Below are positions 42,553-52,147 of a stretch of DNA of 64,000 nt, piece after piece (positions within the stretch are counted from its first letter, which is position 1; each line of letters opens with the position of its first letter). A program made the translations under genes and the position numbers. This DNA comes from Roseovarius marisflavi. GTDB lineage: Bacteria; Pseudomonadota; Alphaproteobacteria; Rhodobacterales; Rhodobacteraceae. The stretch lies in NCBI RefSeq assembly GCF_900142625.1, contig NZ_FRBN01000016.1:1-64000 (forward strand). Reading direction: 5' to 3'. Below the pieces are notes generated by a model. The model saw only the letters and a program-made list of their open reading frames with translations, made no database searches and was not told the DNA's origin.

Positions 42553-44295
42553 ATGTCGAAACCCGAGAACCTGTCGGCGCGCTGGACGCGCCTTTTGAAC
42601 CGTGTCGCGGCACGGCGTGCGGCGCTGAGCCGCCCGGCAACGGCTTTCCTGTCACAACCCGAACCCCGCACCATCGGCAGCTTTGCCCGAGGCCGCCAGC
42701 TTTGCGCCGGTAATTTCGTCTTTGCCGGTCGGCTTGTCCCTGCCCCCGAGACATCGATCTGGGATCTTGAGGCCGATGATCCGGCCTTTGCCGACGAGCA
42801 GCACGGCTTTGGCTGGCTTGACGATCTGGCGGCGGTCGGCGACGCCGCCGCGCGGACGCGGGCGCAGGACTGGCTCTGGGATTGGATCACGCGCTATGGC
42901 AATGGGCGCGGTCCCGGCTGGACGCCGGACCTGACCGGGCGGCGGCTTATCCGCTGGATCAACCACGCGCTCTTTATGCTGAGCGGATCGCCCAATGATG
43001 CCTCGGTGCCGTTTCTGCGCTCGCTGGCGCAGCAAACCACCTTTCTGGCGCGGCGCTGGCAGAGTGCAAGCCCCGGCCTGCCCCGGTTCGAGGCGCTGAC
43101 CGGATTGATTTACGCAGGCCTTTCGCTTGAGGGGATGCAGGCGCATGTCGCCCCGGCGATGGCGGCACTGGCGCGCGAATGCGACAGCCAGATTGATGAG
43201 ATGGGCGGCTTGCCGACACGCAACCCCGAAGACCTGCTCGAGGTGTTCACCCTGCTGACCTGGGCCGCCGTTGCACTCAGCGAATCGGGTCAAAGCGCCG
43301 GCGAGGCCCATTGGCGCGCGATTGAACGGATTGCCCCCACCCTGCGCACGCTGCGCCACGCCGATGGCGGGCTGGCGCGGTTTCATGGTGGCGGGCGCGG
43401 GCTTGAGGGGCGGCTTGACAGCGCGCTTGCCACCAGTGGCGTCAAGGGGCGGCACGCCGACGGGCTTGCCATGGGATTTGCGCGGCTCAGCGCCGGGCGC
43501 ACCAGTGTGATCATCGACGCAAGCCCGCCGCCCACAGGGGCCGCCTCGGCCGGGGCGCATGCATCGACACTGGCGTTCGAGCTGACTTCGGGGCGCAGGC
43601 CCCTGATCGTGAATTGCGGCTCGGGGCAGAGCTTTGGCCCCGAATGGCGGCGCGCCGGGCGCGCCACGCCGTCGCATTCCACCCTTGTGCTTGCGGCCGG
43701 GTCAAGCGCGCGGCTCAGCAATGATCCACGCCATAGCGACTGGCTTATCGAGGCGCCGCGCAAGGTGCCGGTTGAACTCTCGAAGGCCCCGGACGGGGTG
43801 CGGTTCGAGGGCGCGCATGACGGCTATCTGCGCAGTCATGGCCTTACCCATGTGCGGCGGCTTGAGCTTACCACCGACGGGCGCGGTCTTGCCGGTGAGG
43901 ACATGCTTTTGGCGGTCGCGACCAGCGACCGGCGCCGGTTTGATCAGGCTATGGATCAGGTCCGCCTGCATGGCATCGATTTTGATATCCGCTTTCATTT
44001 GCACCCGGATGTCGACGCCTCGGTCGATATGGGGGGCGCGGCGGTCTCGCTTGCGTTGCGCAGCGGAGAAATATGGATCTTCCGCAATGACGGACGGGCC
44101 GCTTTGTCCTTGCAACCCAGTGTGTATCTTGAAAAAACGCGCCTCAAACCGCGTGCGACCAAACAGATCGTTCTCTCTGGCCGCGCGATGGAGTATGCGA
44201 CCCCTATTAGATGGTCACTGGCCAAGGCGCAGGACACCCCGATTGGTATCCGCGATCTGACAGAAGATGCGCTTGAGCCCGCGACTGACGACTAA
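42553..44295 (+). CDS. Heparinase II/III-family protein
   Basis: A 580-residue protein with an N-terminal alpha/alpha toroid-like region (LIRWINHALFMLSGSPNDAS, PRFEALTGLIYAGLSLEGMQ) and a C-terminal heparinase II/III beta domain (GRRPLIVNCGSGQSFGPEWR, ATPSHSTLVLAAGSSARLSN, FEGAHDGYLRSHGLTHVRRL). The conserved SHST segment and HDGY suggest a polysaccharide lyase fold. The natural substrate is not known; adjacency to rsmB and purH is a frequent alphaproteobacterial arrangement. No signal peptide is clear, so where the protein acts is open. Purine synthesis gene purH starts 33 bp later. Confidence 0.88.
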   Translation: MSKPENLSARWTRLLNRVAARRAALSRPATAFLSQPEPRTIGSFARGRQLCAGNFVFAGRLVPAPETSIWDLEADDPAFADEQHGFGWLDDLAAVGDAAARTRAQDWLWDWITRYGNGRGPGWTPDLTGRRLIRWINHALFMLSGSPNDASVPFLRSLAQQTTFLARRWQSASPGLPRFEALTGLIYAGLSLEGMQAHVAPAMAALARECDSQIDEMGGLPTRNPEDLLEVFTLLTWAAVALSESGQSAGEAHWRAIERIAPTLRTLRHADGGLARFHGGGRGLEGRLDSALATSGVKGRHADGLAMGFARLSAGRTSVIIDASPPPTGAASAGAHASTLAFELTSGRRPLIVNCGSGQSFGPEWRRAGRATPSHSTLVLAAGSSARLSNDPRHSDWLIEAPRKVPVELSKAPDGVRFEGAHDGYLRSHGLTHVRRLELTTDGRGLAGEDMLLAVATSDRRRFDQAMDQVRLHGIDFDIRFHLHPDVDASVDMGGAAVSLALRSGEIWIFRNDGRAALSLQPSVYLEKTRLKPRATKQIVLSGRAMEYATPIRWSLAKAQDTPIGIRDLTEDALEPATDD

Positions 44296-44328
44296 CGTAG
44301 CAAAAGCCAAACGCAGGACTGCCCTATC

Positions 44329-45918
44329 ATGACCGATCTCGCGCCCGTCACCCGCGCCCTTCTTTCTGTTTCCGACAAGACCGGACTGGTCGATCTTGGA
44401 CGTGCCCTTGCGGCGCGCGGGATCGAACTCTTGTCCACTGGCGGAAGCGCCAAGACCCTGCGCGAGGCGGGCCTCGCGGTGCGCGATGTGGCCGAGGTGA
44501 CCGGCTTTCCCGAGATGATGGATGGCCGGGTCAAGACCCTGCACCCGATGGTGCATGGCGGCCTGTTGGCGCTGCGCGACAATGACAATCACACCGCGGC
44601 GATGCAGGAGCACGGCATTAGCGCAATTGATCTGCTGGTGGTGAACCTCTATCCGTTCGAGGAAACCGTCGCCAGGGGCGCTGATTACGAGACCTGCATC
44701 GAGAACATCGACATTGGCGGGCCCGCGATGATCCGCGCGGCGGCCAAGAACCACGGTTTTGTCAACGTCGTGGTTGATGTCGAGGATTACGCGCCGCTTC
44801 TGGCAGAACTTGAGGCCCATGACGGGCAGACCTCCTATGGCTTCCGCCAGCGTCTGGCGCTGACCGCCTATGCGCGCACCGGGGCCTATGACGCCGCCGT
44901 GTCGACCTGGATGGCCGATGCCCTGGCCGAGGCCGCGCCGCGCCGTCGCGCCGTGGCCGGAAAGCTGGCGCAGACCCTGCGCTATGGCGAGAACCCGCAT
45001 CAGGCAGCGGCATTCTATACCGATGGCAGCCTGCGCCCCGGTGTTGCCACCGCGACCCAGATCCAGGGCAAGGAACTGAGCTATAACAACATCAACGACA
45101 CCGATGCGGCGTTCGAGCTGGTCAGTGAATTCGCCCCCGAAGCGGGCCCGGCCTGTGCGATCATCAAACATGCCAATCCCTGCGGCGTGGCGCGCGGCGA
45201 GACCCTGACGCAGGCCTATGGCCGCGCGTTTGATTGTGACCGCACCTCGGCCTTTGGCGGGATTATCGCCCTCAACCAGCCGCTTGACGGGGCCACCGCC
45301 GAGGAGATCAGCCAGATTTTCACAGAGGTGGTGATCGCGCCCGGGGCCGATGCCGATGCTATGAGTATTTTTGCCAAGAAGAAGAACCTGCGGCTCTTGA
45401 TCACCGATGGTCTGGCCGATCCGCGACAGGCGGCACGGACCTGGAGGCAGGTCTCGGGCGGGTATCTTGTGCAGGACAAGGACAACGGGCATATCACGGC
45501 GGATGACCTTAAGGTCGTCACCAAGCGCGCGCCGAGCGATCAGGAAATGGCGGATATGCTGTTTGCCTGGAAAGTCGCCAAGCACGTGAAATCCAATGCC
45601 ATCGTTTACGTCAAGGATGGCGCCACCGTCGGCGTGGGCGCCGGCCAGATGAGCCGCGTTGACAGTTGCCGCATTGCCGCGCGCAAGGCGCAGGACATGG
45701 CCGAGGCGCTTGGCCTGCCCGCGCCGCTGACCAAGGGCAGTGTCGTGGCTTCGGATGCGTTCTTTCCCTTTGCCGATGGCCTTTTGACCGCCGCAGAGGC
45801 CGGGGCGACCGCCGTGATCCATCCCGGTGGCTCGATGCGCGATGACGAGGTGATTGCCGCGGCCGACGAAGCGGGTCTTGCCATGGTGTTGACCGGCATG
45901 CGCCATTTCCGTCACTAG
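44329..45918 (+). CDS. purH: Bifunctional AICAR formyltransferase / IMP cyclohydrolase
   Basis: A 529-residue enzyme for the last two steps of purine synthesis. The N-terminal MGS-like domain holds [20 protein letters not shown] and [20 protein letters not shown]. The C-terminal transformylase holds [40 protein letters not shown] and the end [20 protein letters not shown] plus GMRHFRH. Both catalytic parts appear complete. lspA begins 10 bp downstream. Confidence 0.97.
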   Translation: MTDLAPVTRALLSVSDKTGLVDLGRALAARGIELLSTGGSAKTLREAGLAVRDVAEVTGFPEMMDGRVKTLHPMVHGGLLALRDNDNHTAAMQEHGISAIDLLVVNLYPFEETVARGADYETCIENIDIGGPAMIRAAAKNHGFVNVVVDVEDYAPLLAELEAHDGQTSYGFRQRLALTAYARTGAYDAAVSTWMADALAEAAPRRRAVAGKLAQTLRYGENPHQAAAFYTDGSLRPGVATATQIQGKELSYNNINDTDAAFELVSEFAPEAGPACAIIKHANPCGVARGETLTQAYGRAFDCDRTSAFGGIIALNQPLDGATAEEISQIFTEVVIAPGADADAMSIFAKKKNLRLLITDGLADPRQAARTWRQVSGGYLVQDKDNGHITADDLKVVTKRAPSDQEMADMLFAWKVAKHVKSNAIVYVKDGATVGVGAGQMSRVDSCRIAARKAQDMAEALGLPAPLTKGSVVASDAFFPFADGLLTAAEAGATAVIHPGGSMRDDEVIAAADEAGLAMVLTGMRHFRH

Positions 45919-45928
45919 GGGCCCCGCC

Positions 45929-46399
45929 ATGCGCATCGTCTTTTGGACCGGGTTTTGGGTTTTCCTGCTTGATCAGGCCAGCAAGTACCTTGTTGTCCAT
46001 AGCCTGAACCTGCGCCAGCTGGGTGCGATTGACGTGTGGCCGCCGTTCTTCAACCTGCGCATGGCGTGGAATTACGGGATCAATTTCGGCCTGATGGCGG
46101 GGGATAACCCGCTGACGCGATGGGTTTTGATCGCGGTGGCCCTGGTGATTTCGGGGGCGGTCTTGTGGTGGGTCCATACCGACCCGGCAGGCCGCTTGCA
46201 GAAAATCGCCGCCGGTCTTCTGGTCGGCGGGGCGGTTGGCAATGTGATTGACCGGCTGATCTATGGCGCGGTGGCGGATTTCATCAACGTGTCGTGCTGT
46301 GGCATCGACAATCCGTTTGCCTTCAATATCGCCGATATCGCGGTTTTCATCGGCGCTTTTGGCATGGTACTGTTGCCTTCAGGGAAAAACCCCTCGTGA
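45929..46399 (+). CDS. lspA: Lipoprotein signal peptidase LspA
   Basis: A 156-residue four-helix aspartic peptidase that removes signal peptides from prolipoproteins. FLLDQASKYLVVHSLNLRQL, the segment MAWNYGINFGLMAG, and GGAVGNVIDRLIYGAVADFI with the catalytic Asp pair are all present. It precedes a gene for a lipoprotein (DUF3035), a substrate of LspA, 51 bp downstream. Confidence 0.95.
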   Translation: MRIVFWTGFWVFLLDQASKYLVVHSLNLRQLGAIDVWPPFFNLRMAWNYGINFGLMAGDNPLTRWVLIAVALVISGAVLWWVHTDPAGRLQKIAAGLLVGGAVGNVIDRLIYGAVADFINVSCCGIDNPFAFNIADIAVFIGAFGMVLLPSGKNPS

Positions 46400-46450
46400 C
46401 CTTGGCGCAGCTATGCGATAAGGCTGATCGAAAGTTGCAGGAGAGTGGCG

Positions 46451-46978
46451 ATGGCGATGCCGCATAAAACAGTTTTGGCGCTTCTTGTGGCAACCGTGCT
46501 TGCGGGCTGCGGCGGTCGCGATGATGTGACGTTGACCCGTATTCGCCATACCGGCAACGGGCCGGACGAATTTTCGATCATGCCGGGCAAGCCCTTGCAG
46601 GCACCCGAAGATTACGCCAGCCTGCCAAGCCCCACCCCGGGTGGCGCCAACCGCACCGATCAGAACCCGCTGGCCGATGGCGTTGCAGCCCTTGGTGGCA
46701 ACCCCGCCGCACTGACGGCCGGTGCGCCGAGCGCCCGGGATGGTGCCCTGGTCAATCACGCCACTCGCTATGGGGCCACGGCAAATATCCGCCAGACCCT
46801 CTCCGAAGAAGACAGTGAGATACGCCGCCGCCATGGCCGCGTGAACATCCTGCGCCTTGGGCCGAAGGATGATTATACCAACGCCTATAAGCGCCAGTGG
46901 CTTGATGCCTACGCCGAAGAGCGCCGCCTGCGCCGCAATGGCACGGTTACCCCGTCAAGCCCGCCGCCCCCGAAATAA
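46451..46978 (+). CDS. DUF3035 lipoprotein
   Basis: A 175-residue lipoprotein. MAMPHKTVLALLVATVLAGC ends in the lipobox Cys20. The mature part is disordered-looking: PDEFSIMPGKPLQAPEDYAS LPSPTPGGANRTDQNPLADG is the signature of DUF3035 (a Roseobacter/alphaproteobacterial lipoprotein). AGGAGAG is placed 6 bases before the ATG. Its function is unknown. It is encoded with lspA and the two M16 peptidases, as in other members of this group. Confidence 0.88.
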   Translation: MAMPHKTVLALLVATVLAGCGGRDDVTLTRIRHTGNGPDEFSIMPGKPLQAPEDYASLPSPTPGGANRTDQNPLADGVAALGGNPAALTAGAPSARDGALVNHATRYGATANIRQTLSEEDSEIRRRHGRVNILRLGPKDDYTNAYKRQWLDAYAEERRLRRNGTVTPSSPPPPK

Positions 46979-47074
46979 ACTCCCCGGGGCGCTGACGATC
47001 CCGTCAGGATGCTTGAAACATCACAGCTAAAGCGTATCTATTGTCAGACGCCCAGCATGGACCGGAGACACTAT

Positions 47075-48406
47075 ATGCGTAGCCTTTTTGCCAGTTTTCT
47101 ACTTGCAATCGCCCCCCTTGCGCCCGCCTTGGCCGAGGATCAGGTGACGAGTTTTGCCCTTGAAAACGGACTGGAGGTGGTGGTGATCGAAGATCATCGC
47201 GCGCCGGTCGTCACGCAGATGGTCTGGTATCGCGCCGGATCAGCGGATGAACCGCCGGGCGCCTCGGGCGTGGCGCATTTTCTGGAGCATCTGTTGTTCA
47301 AAGGCACCGAGACGATGGAGCCGGGCGAGTTTTCGGCCACCGTGGCGCGCAATGGCGGCTCTGACAACGCCTTTACCAGCTATGATTACACCGCCTATTA
47401 TCAGCGCATCGCGGCCGATCGCCTTGAATTGATGATGCGGATGGAAAGCGACCGGATGGTCAATCTGCAACTGGGAGAAGGCGACATCGCCACCGAGCGT
47501 GACGTGATCATCGAGGAACGCAATCAACGGGTGGAAAACAATCCCTCGGCCCTGTTTCGCGAGCAAAAGAATGCGGTGCAGTATCTCAACCACCGCTACG
47601 GCGTGCCGATCATTGGCTGGCAGCATGAAATGCATGATCTGGGGCTTGAGGATACGCTTGCCTATTATCGCACCTTTTACGCGCCCAATAATGCCATTCT
47701 GGTGGTAGCAGGCGATGTTACCCCCGAGGATGTGCGCCAGCTCGCCGAGACCTATTATGGCCCGATCCCGGCCAATCCCGACCTGCCCGAGCGGGTGCGC
47801 CCCCAAGAACCGCGCCAGATGGCCGAACGGCGCATGACCTTTCGCGACGACCGGGTGGCACAACCCTATGTGAGCCGCTCTTATATTGCGCCGGAACGCG
47901 ACAGCGGCGCACAGGAAGAGGCGGCCGCGCTTACCCTTCTGGCCGAAATCCTTGGCGGCGGAAGCACCTCCGTGCTGACCCAGAAACTTCAGTTTGACAG
48001 CCGTATCGCGGTTCAGACCGGGGTATATTATTCGGGGCTTTCGCTGGATGACACCACCTTTAGCCTTGTGGTCGTGCCCGCGGCGGGTGTGACCCTTGAC
48101 CAGGCCGAGGCGGCGATGGATGACGTTTTGACCACCTTCCTTGAAACCGGCATCGATGCCGATCAGCTTGAGCGGATCAAGATGCAGGTGCGCGCCTCGG
48201 AAATCTATGCGCGCGACGATGCCGGCGGGCTTGCCAATCGCTATGGCCGCGCCCTGGCCCAGGGGTTGAACATCGCCGATGTTCAGGCCTGGCCCGAGAT
48301 TCTGCAAAATACCACAGAGGACGATATCATGGCCGCTGCTCGCAAGGTCTTTGATCGCAACACATCCGTCACCGGATGGCTTATGGCACCGGAGGTGACG
48401 CAATGA
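47075..48406 (+). CDS. M16-family zinc peptidase, periplasmic, catalytic
   Basis: A 443-residue exported peptidase. The signal MRSLFASFLLAIAPLAPALA is followed by the inverted zinc motif HFLEHLLFKGTETM (HxxEH at 68-72), and the later glutamate is in TERDVIIEERNQRVENNPSA. The domain architecture is the pitrilysin/processing peptidase fold. It forms a pair with the next gene, which has lost the motif; such pairs act as heterodimers. I used ATG 47075 behind CGGAGA; an in-frame ATG at 47009 has no site. It overlaps the next gene by 4 bp. Confidence 0.92.
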   Translation: MRSLFASFLLAIAPLAPALAEDQVTSFALENGLEVVVIEDHRAPVVTQMVWYRAGSADEPPGASGVAHFLEHLLFKGTETMEPGEFSATVARNGGSDNAFTSYDYTAYYQRIAADRLELMMRMESDRMVNLQLGEGDIATERDVIIEERNQRVENNPSALFREQKNAVQYLNHRYGVPIIGWQHEMHDLGLEDTLAYYRTFYAPNNAILVVAGDVTPEDVRQLAETYYGPIPANPDLPERVRPQEPRQMAERRMTFRDDRVAQPYVSRSYIAPERDSGAQEEAAALTLLAEILGGGSTSVLTQKLQFDSRIAVQTGVYYSGLSLDDTTFSLVVVPAAGVTLDQAEAAMDDVLTTFLETGIDADQLERIKMQVRASEIYARDDAGGLANRYGRALAQGLNIADVQAWPEILQNTTEDDIMAAARKVFDRNTSVTGWLMAPEVTQ

Positions 48407-49716
48407 TCCGCCTTGTTCTTGGCTTTGTGATGCTTCTCGCCGCCCTGCCCGCACGGGCCGGGGTCGAAGTGCAGGAGCTGACAACCCCCGGCGGGCTCGA
48501 GGCCTGGCTGGTCGAGGATCATTCGATTCCCTTCGTGGCGCTTGAGCTTCGCTTTCGCGGGGGCGGATCACTGGATGCGCCGGGCAAACGCGGCGCGACG
48601 AACCTTATGGTCGGGCTGCTTGAAGAAGGCGCCGGAAATCTGGATGCGCAGGGCTTCGCCCGCGCGACCGAATCTCTTGCCGCCAATTTCAGCTATGGCG
48701 TGAGCGATGACACCATCAGCATCTCGGCCCGTTTTCTGACCGAGAACCGCGACGAGGCGATGGCACTTTTGCGCGCGAGCCTGCTTGAGACCCGCTTTGA
48801 CCCCGATGCGATTGAACGGGTGCGCGCGCAGATCACCTCGATCATTCAATCAAGCCAGAAAAACCCGCGCGATCTTGTGGGGATGTCGTTTGACGCATTG
48901 GTGTACGGCGATCACCCCTATGCAACCTCGCTTAACGGCACGCTTGAAAGTGTCGCGGCGCTGACCCGCGAGGATATCCTTGCCGCACAGCGCGCGGCCA
49001 TGGCCCGCGACCGGCTTTATATCAGCGCGGTGGGCGATATCACCGGCGATGAGCTGTCGGCGCTGCTTGACGACCTGCTGGGCGATCTGCCCGCCACTGG
49101 CGCGCCGCTCGCGGGCGAGGCCACGCTTAACCTGCCCGGTGGGGTCAAGGTTGTCGACTTTGACACGCCGCAATCCATCGCCGCCTTTGCCCAGCCGGGC
49201 ATTGATCGCGAGCATCCCGATTTCTTTGCTGCCTATCTGCTGAATCACATCCTTGGGGGCGGGTCGTTTGAAAGTCGGCTGATGAACGAGGTGCGCGAAA
49301 AACGCGGGCTGACCTATGGGGTTTATTCCTACCTGTTGGACAAGGACGGTGCCGCGCTCTGGATGGGGTCTGTGGCCTCGGCCAATGACCGCGTCGCCGA
49401 GGCCATGTCGGTCATTCGCGATGAATGGGCCAAGATCCGCGAAGAGGGCGTCACCGAGGCCGAGTTGCAGGATGCCAAGACCTATCTGACGGGGGCCTAT
49501 CCGCTTCGGTTCGAGGGCAACGGCCCGATTGCCGATATCGCCGTGGGGATGCAGATGGAAGGCCTGCCGACCGATTACATCACCACCCGCAACGACAAGG
49601 TGAACGCCGTCACGCTTGCGGATGTGAACCGCGTCGCGCGCGATCTTCTGGATCCGGCCAAGCTTACATTCGTGGTGGTGGGCAAGCCCGAGGGCATTGA
49701 GAGCACGATCAATTGA
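48403..49716 (+). CDS. M16-family protein, non-catalytic partner
   Basis: A 437-residue exported M16 homologue with signal MIRLVLGFVMLLAALPARA. The zinc motif is absent: the place of HxxEH reads KRGATNLMVGLLEEGAGNLD (62-81). The Arg/Tyr motif of the second half is kept, in EKRGLTYGVYSYLLDKDG, which supports substrate-holding in the catalytic partner. ATGA overlap with the upstream gene and GGAGG (48391) indicate coupled translation in one transcript. Confidence 0.92.
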   Translation: MIRLVLGFVMLLAALPARAGVEVQELTTPGGLEAWLVEDHSIPFVALELRFRGGGSLDAPGKRGATNLMVGLLEEGAGNLDAQGFARATESLAANFSYGVSDDTISISARFLTENRDEAMALLRASLLETRFDPDAIERVRAQITSIIQSSQKNPRDLVGMSFDALVYGDHPYATSLNGTLESVAALTREDILAAQRAAMARDRLYISAVGDITGDELSALLDDLLGDLPATGAPLAGEATLNLPGGVKVVDFDTPQSIAAFAQPGIDREHPDFFAAYLLNHILGGGSFESRLMNEVREKRGLTYGVYSYLLDKDGAALWMGSVASANDRVAEAMSVIRDEWAKIREEGVTEAELQDAKTYLTGAYPLRFEGNGPIADIAVGMQMEGLPTDYITTRNDKVNAVTLADVNRVARDLLDPAKLTFVVVGKPEGIESTIN

Positions 49717-49737
49717 TGCGGGGGCGGATGTCGGAGC

Positions 49738-49762
49738 GCGTGGGTTTCACCCACCCTACGAG
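49738..49762. repeat. Short dispersed palindrome GTGGGTTTCACCCAC
   Basis: GCGTGGGTTTCACCCACCCT then ACG contains the palindrome GTGGGT-TTC-ACCCAC. I know closely similar sequences (CGTAGGGTGGGTGAAACCCA on the other strand) from intergenic regions of many proteobacteria. There is one copy in this window. Confidence 0.5.
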
Positions 49763-49795
49763 GCCCCTCTGAGCCCCGCCTTGCGATTCACATAA

Positions 49796-49826
49796 AAAGG
49801 GCCGGTGCATCACGCACCGGCCCTTT
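49796..49826. terminator. Two-way terminator between the M16 pair and the symporter gene
   Basis: AAAGGGCCGGTGC and GCACCGGCCCTTT form a perfect 13-bp stem around ATCAC. On the minus strand it is followed by five Ts, so it should end the symporter transcript well, and on the plus strand by TTT only, which gives weaker termination of the M16 genes. Confidence 0.85.
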
Positions 49827-49859
49827 CCTATTGCTCAAATCCAAAGGTCGACCCAATGG

Positions 49860-51401
49860 TTACTCGAACTTCTTGATCTCACCCGATTTCAAACGGCTGA
49901 CATAGCTGTTCAGCTCGCGCTTGACGATCGGCATCAGGGCATACAGCCCGATGATATTGACCACCGCCATCGCAAAGATCGCCGCATCCGAGAAGTCGAT
50001 CACCGGCCCAAGATTGGCCGCCGCACCGATCACCACGAAGACGCAGAAGATCACCTTGAACACCAGCTCTGTCGTCTCACCTTCGCCGAACAGATAGGTC
50101 CAGGCCTTGAGGCCATAATAGGACCAGCTGATCATGGTCGAGAAGGCAAACAGAACCACCGCAATCGCCAGAACGAAGGGGAACCAGCTGATTGCGCTGC
50201 CAAAGGCCGCCGAGGTCAGGCCAACACCCGAGGTGCCGCCAACGGTCTGAATCGCCGTACCTGCCTCATTCAGCAGGTAATTGCCATCCGGGCCCGCCAC
50301 CAGCTGACCGGTGATGATGATCACAAGCGCCGTCATGGTACAGATCACAACGGTGTCGATGAACGGCTCAAGAAGCGACACATAGCCCTCGGTGATCGGC
50401 TCTTTGGTACGAACCGCAGAGTGCGCAATTGCCGCCGAACCAACGCCGGCCTCGTTCGAGAAGGCCGCCCGCTTGAACCCCTGGATCAGCGCGCCAACCA
50501 TACCGCCGGCAACGCCAAGCCCGGTAAAGGCGCCGGCAAAGATCTGGCCAAAGGCCCAACCAATTTGATCCGCATTCATCAGGATGATGATCAAAGCGGT
50601 ACCAACGTAAAGGATGCCCATGAACGGCACGACCTTTTCGGTGACCCGCGCGATGGACTTGAGGCCACCGACGATCACGGCAAAGACCACAACGGCAAAG
50701 ATGATGCCGGTGATCCACCCCGGATACGCGCCCACGATGCCCGAAATCTGCTGATGCGCCTGGTTGGCCTGGAACATGTTGCCCCCACCAAGTGCGCCCA
50801 GAATACAGAAGATCGAGAACAGGACCGCAAGTACCTTGCCCCCCGGAAGACCGCGCTCGGCAAAGCCCTTGGTCAGGTAATACATCGGACCACCCGACAC
50901 CCGGCCATCGGGATATTCATTGCGGTATTTCACGCCAAGCGTACATTCGGTGAATTTTGACGCCATGCCCATCAGACCCGCAAGGATCATCCAGAACGTC
51001 GCCCCCGGCCCGCCGATGCTTACGGCAACCGCCACACCGGCGATGTTGCCAAGACCCACCGTGCCCGAAAGCGCGGTCGCAAGCGCCTGAAAGTGGCTGA
51101 CCTCGCCGGCATCATCGGGATCGGAGTAATCGCCTTTCACAAGAGCGATCGAATGCCCGATGGCGCGAAACTGGACAAAGCCAAAGTAGAGCGTGAACAC
51201 CGTCGCGCCAACCACAAGCCAGGCCACGATCCACGGAAAGGAGGTGCCCGGAAAGTTCGAGAAGATAAGATTCACAAACCAGCCCGTCGAGCTGGCGAAG
51301 ATCTGATTGACCTTTTCGTCAACCGATTGCGCATAAGCCGGCGCGCTGGCCATCAATAGCCCGGCTGCGGCGATTGCCGCATGGAAATTCTTTCGATGCA
51401 T
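49860..51401 (-). CDS. Sodium:alanine symporter (AGCS family)
   Basis: A 513-residue membrane transporter of the AGCS family with about 11 helices. Seen: FVNLIFSNFPGTSFPWIVAW, LATALSGTVGLGNIAGVAVA, VSIGGPGATFWMILAGLMGM and KFTECTLGVKYRNEYPDGRV; the GTVGLGN and GGPGATFW segments are family signatures. It imports alanine or glycine with Na+. It begins with a cleavable-looking signal (NFHAAIAAAGLLMASAPAYA) before the first transporter helix. ATG 51401 has AGGG at a suitable distance; ATG 51410 is an alternative. It follows the universal stress gene by 27 bp. Confidence 0.93.
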   Translation of the reverse strand: MHRKNFHAAIAAAGLLMASAPAYAQSVDEKVNQIFASSTGWFVNLIFSNFPGTSFPWIVAWLVVGATVFTLYFGFVQFRAIGHSIALVKGDYSDPDDAGEVSHFQALATALSGTVGLGNIAGVAVAVSIGGPGATFWMILAGLMGMASKFTECTLGVKYRNEYPDGRVSGGPMYYLTKGFAERGLPGGKVLAVLFSIFCILGALGGGNMFQANQAHQQISGIVGAYPGWITGIIFAVVVFAVIVGGLKSIARVTEKVVPFMGILYVGTALIIILMNADQIGWAFGQIFAGAFTGLGVAGGMVGALIQGFKRAAFSNEAGVGSAAIAHSAVRTKEPITEGYVSLLEPFIDTVVICTMTALVIIITGQLVAGPDGNYLLNEAGTAIQTVGGTSGVGLTSAAFGSAISWFPFVLAIAVVLFAFSTMISWSYYGLKAWTYLFGEGETTELVFKVIFCVFVVIGAAANLGPVIDFSDAAIFAMAVVNIIGLYALMPIVKRELNSYVSRLKSGEIKKFE

Positions 51402-51428
51402 ATGATTCATCCCTGTCCGAATTTTTAT

Positions 51429-51863
51429 TTATGGAACAATGGTGCATGGCACCGGCGCCGACTGAACAAGCGCCCCGGCAACCGACCCGAACACCCGCGC
51501 GCCAAGATTGGAATGGCCGCTGCGCCCGATCACGATCTGGATCGCACCGCAATCCTTTGCGATCTTCGCCAGAAGTTCCGGGATATTACCGTATTTGATC
51601 ACGGTCTCGACCGTCACACCCTTGTCGCGCAGGTCTTTTACGACGGTCGTCATGATCGCTGTTTCCGCACGGTGAAGCTCTTCTTCGCGGCGCTTATGAC
51701 GCTCTTCAAGCTCGTTTGGCGTCAGAAACGAATATGGCGACCATTCCAGCACGTGAGCCAGAACAATCGTCCCGCCCTGCGCTTGCGAGCGGTCCACCGC
51801 AAACTCAAGCGCGCGCTGCGACGACTCGCTGCCGTCGTAGCCGACGACGAATTTTCCAGACAT
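51429..51863 (-). CDS. Universal stress protein, UspA family
   Basis: A 144-residue single UspA domain. MSGKFVVGYDGSESSQRALE holds the first strand and the Gly-Ser segment, and QIVIGRSGHSNLGARVFGSV holds the ATP-binding G-2X-G-9X-G-S/T pattern. It probably binds ATP. It is upstream of the symporter gene in the same transcript; usp genes are often encoded beside secondary transporters, where they are thought to modulate them. Confidence 0.92.
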   Translation of the reverse strand: MSGKFVVGYDGSESSQRALEFAVDRSQAQGGTIVLAHVLEWSPYSFLTPNELEERHKRREEELHRAETAIMTTVVKDLRDKGVTVETVIKYGNIPELLAKIAKDCGAIQIVIGRSGHSNLGARVFGSVAGALVQSAPVPCTIVP

Positions 51864-52147
51864 GTTGGGTTCTCCCTCTTCCTTGAAAAACGGGCCCTCT
51901 TGGCGGGACCCGATATGTTACTCTACCAGAGGTTCCTTTTTTATTTTTCCCGAAATCTTGATATTCTCGACCCAATCGCCCCAAAATTCCCCGTAATTCG
52001 GTGATAAATGCAAAAATCTTCGCATCTCACAGACCACACCCCAGGCATCTCACCCGCAGCCGCCTACGGCACAGCGCGCGCTCGGCCCATTGAACTTGGT
52101 GGCATTTACGCGCATATGCTGGGCAAAACAGCGGCAAGGAGGGCCCG
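51864..52147. other. Divergent intergenic region between usp and the DUF442 gene
   Basis: No gene is seen on either strand with support. It is AT-rich in its first half (TTTTTTATTTTTCCCG) and should hold the usp promoter on the minus strand. AAGGAGGGCCCG directly before 52148 is a very strong ribosome site for the next plus-strand gene. Confidence 0.6.

Noticed and set aside
44215-45936. A 573-residue open frame antisense to purH
   Set aside because: The opposite strand encodes a complete PurH; the antisense product has an amino-acid bias typical of a reverse-strand shadow.
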